From contig CM074759.1 in NCBI GenBank assembly GCA_037355855.1, positions 5,518,001-5,582,000 on the forward strand: a stretch of 64,000 nt of DNA. The letters run 5' to 3'. Positions 62,582 to 64,000 of this stretch are shown piece after piece. The position numbers were made by a program, and so were the translations under genes. This DNA is from Pseudo-nitzschia pungens. Lineage: Eukaryota > Bacillariophyta > Bacillariophyceae > Bacillariales > Bacillariaceae. Numbering within the stretch: position 1 is the stretch's first letter; the number at the start of each line of letters is the position of its first letter. The notes below the pieces were generated by a model, which was not told the origin of the DNA, ran no database searches, and saw only the letters and a program-made list of their open reading frames with translations.

Positions 62582-62757
62582 TTACACTTTGTACCTTGGT
62601 TTTGTCTTCTGTTCCTGCTTCTCATCCTGTCCCATCCCCTTTGATACTGGCTCTTATCCCAATATCCACATTCCCATCTCACTTTCTCTCAAGTCCCTAG
62701 TTTGTGGGACTTGTTTGTCTTTTTCCCTGCTTGATGTTCAAGGTTTGTTTGAAAATT

Positions 62758-62880
62758 TGTCGTTCTGCCACTTGGGGTCCTGACTCTATGATGGAGGCGA
62801 CGTTAAAGTCTGGTTACAGACTGAGTAATTTAGTTTCACCTTTGGTGATTAAAGTTATTTAAATACGTATATTATTATTA
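62758..62880 (+). other. LINE 3' tail with hairpins
   Basis: AGTCTggttacAGACT at 62807-62822, TCACCtttGGTGA at 62836-62848, TATTTAAATA just after, then (ATT)n. Shared in order and structure with 6479-6611 and 40319-40450. Confidence 0.75.
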
Positions 62881-62887
62881 TTGCCAT

Positions 62888-63995
62888 CTTGGCATACAGT
62901 TGCTCCCAGTTGCCTGTCACTGGCGTCTGAGTAGAGATGAAATGGTTTTGTAAAGTCCGGGAATGCAAGCTTTGCTTCTTCTGCGAGCATCCTCTTCCTC
63001 TCCATGAAAGCTTTCTGCTCTGCTGGACCCCAGTACCAGTTCATTTTGCCCTTTTTCCCTGCGAGTTTGTTTAGGGGGGCTAGGATGTGGGAGCGTCGCT
63101 TCCACATATCCCTGTAGAAATTCACCATCCCAAGGAACATCTTGAGTTGCTTGGTGTTCTTGGGGGCTTCCAGGCGCTTCATCGCCTCCAGCTTCTTTGG
63201 TTGGGGTTGGATGCCCTCTGTTGTTAATAGAAATCCCAGATATTCCACTTCTTTTTGCATGAAAAAGGATTTCCGGAGATTGGCCCTAAAGCCAGCATCA
63301 TCCAGTTGTTGGAGGACTGTGTCGATTTTGTTGAGGTGGTCCTGCTCCGATTCACCTTCTCTCTGGATGATTAGAATATCATCAATGTAGACCAGGACAT
63401 AGTCCAGATCGCCGAGTAGATTCATCATTACAGATTGGAAGATATCCGGCGCACAAGCAATCCCCATTGCCAGTCTCTTGTAGGCATACTTCCCCCATGG
63501 CAAAATGGTAGAGCAGATCTTTTGGCTCTCCTTGCAGATGGGGATGGTGTAGTATCCTTGTGATAAGTCCAGCCCCGTAGCTGACTTGAACTTCTGTAGG
63601 CGTTGTATTGTTTCCCCTATTCGTGGGAGTGGGAATGGTTTTTGCTGGATCGCTGCATTCATCTTCCAAAAGTCGGTTAGCACGCGAATATCCCCTGTCT
63701 TTTTGGGTTGACAGAAGGTAGGGGACGCCCATGGTGAGTCATCATCATGGGGGAGTTTTTCCAGGACTCCAATGTCACAGAGTCTGGTGATCTCCTTTCG
63801 GAGTGCTTGTTCAAAGGCATGGGGCACAGAATAGTACCTCTGCCGGACCGGTTTGACCCCTGGTTGGAGTTCAATTGATACCAGTTCTATATTTTTGAGT
63901 AGTCCCAGCCCTCCTCCAAAGAGAGTGGGGAACTTCTTCAAAGTTTTCTTTAAGGCTTCCTTGGACGCATCTGTGATCTCCAGTCCATTGACCAT
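62888..63995 (-). pseudogene. Gypsy C reverse transcriptase
   Basis: The frame is open to the window edge. Motifs in order: LQPGVKPVRQRYYSVPHAFE, CDIGVLEKLPHDDDSPWASP, FCQPKKTGDIRVLTDFWKMN, FPLPRIGETIQ, TGLDLSQGYYTIPI, LAMGIACAPDIFQSVM, catalytic VLVYIDDILII (YIDD at 63378-63389), AGFRANLRKSFFMQKEVEYL and KMFLGMVNFYRDMWKRRSHI. RNase H starts at FHLYSDASDRQLGATVCQDG and is cut by the LINE at 62881. The domain itself is uninterrupted; it is called broken because pol is split and the integrase core deleted. Confidence 0.85.
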
Positions 63996-64000
63996 AGCGT

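Larger units (their letters stand above)
61672..62880 (+). mobile_element. 5'-truncated LINE (non-LTR retrotransposon)
   Basis: Inserted in the RNase H of Gypsy C, flanked by the short direct repeat TTGCCAT (61665-61671 and 62881-62887). It ends in TATTATTATTATT. It carries only the C-terminal part of the LINE ORF (see next entry) and a 3' UTR of about 300 bp whose last ~123 bp (62758-62880) match the tail of the two 2.1-kb retroposons. Endonuclease and reverse transcriptase domains are lost by 5' truncation, as is common for LINE copies. Confidence 0.8.
60768..64000 (-). mobile_element. Gypsy C second internal copy (RT, RNase H), open at window end
   Basis: Continues beyond 64000. In sense: RT 63995-62890, RNase H and connection 61664-61300, integrase zinc domain to about 60875, then a deletion of the integrase core, then the 3' internal end shared with 44157-44280, then the central LTR. 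The LINE at 61672-62880 splits RNase H. It lacks the integrase core that the copy at 44157-50204 retains. Confidence 0.75.

Overview
This window looks like repeat-rich nuclear DNA of a eukaryotic microalga, most likely a pennate diatom. That is an inference from the mix of Copia and Gypsy retrotransposons, piggyBac and PIF/Harbinger DNA transposons, short GT-AG introns (88-107 bp) and intron-poor low-complexity host proteins; no rRNA, organelle or marker gene is present to prove it. I see no bacterial operon, tRNA, rRNA or CRISPR array. A 500-base run of N lies at 10443-10942.

Host-like genes are few. They are the 3' part of a coiled-coil protein with repeated AGDW motifs (10943-12001), a 628-aa single-exon gene (24284-26170), and a four-exon gene of 958 aa with an N-myristoylation-type start (34933-38105). 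The last two share a repeated CYFT / FCFFSG module and look like members of one uncharacterised family. Two broken host-like genes lie at the left edge (2-756 and 812-1311).

The rest is layered mobile DNA. 1622-10442 is an old plus-strand Copia (family A), interrupted by a 2.1-kb non-coding retroposon (4530-6611). 12845-15712 is a Gypsy-type LTR followed by a broken Gypsy pol that is itself split by a hairpin-forming foldback element. 16384-23486 is a PIF/Harbinger element (Myb-like gene plus transposase) whose left terminal repeat was hit at a TTAA by an apparently intact piggyBac (16426-20018). 28435-33966 is a Gypsy (family D) with near-identical 244-bp LTRs, in-frame stops and a solo-LTR insertion. 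38272-44097 is a second Copia (family B) broken by a second copy of the 2.1-kb retroposon on the minus strand.

44073-64000 is a minus-strand Gypsy (family C) in an unusual internal-LTR-internal layout. Its gag is split by a complete gag-only LTR element (46713-49881), its central LTR by an apparently intact, very young Copia A (50435-60307), and its RNase H by a 5'-truncated LINE (61672-62880).

The most interesting signal is the 2.1-kb retroposon. Two copies share the same 5' end, carry long target-site duplications, hold arrays of hairpin-bearing ~150-bp repeats, have no convincing ORF, and end in a structured 3' tail shared with the LINE at 61672-62880. This suggests a large non-autonomous element mobilised by that LINE. 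Other points are the recurrent single in-frame TGA between gag and pol, a pattern of in-frame TGA stops in otherwise intact transposon ORFs, and the CYFT/FCFFSG protein family.
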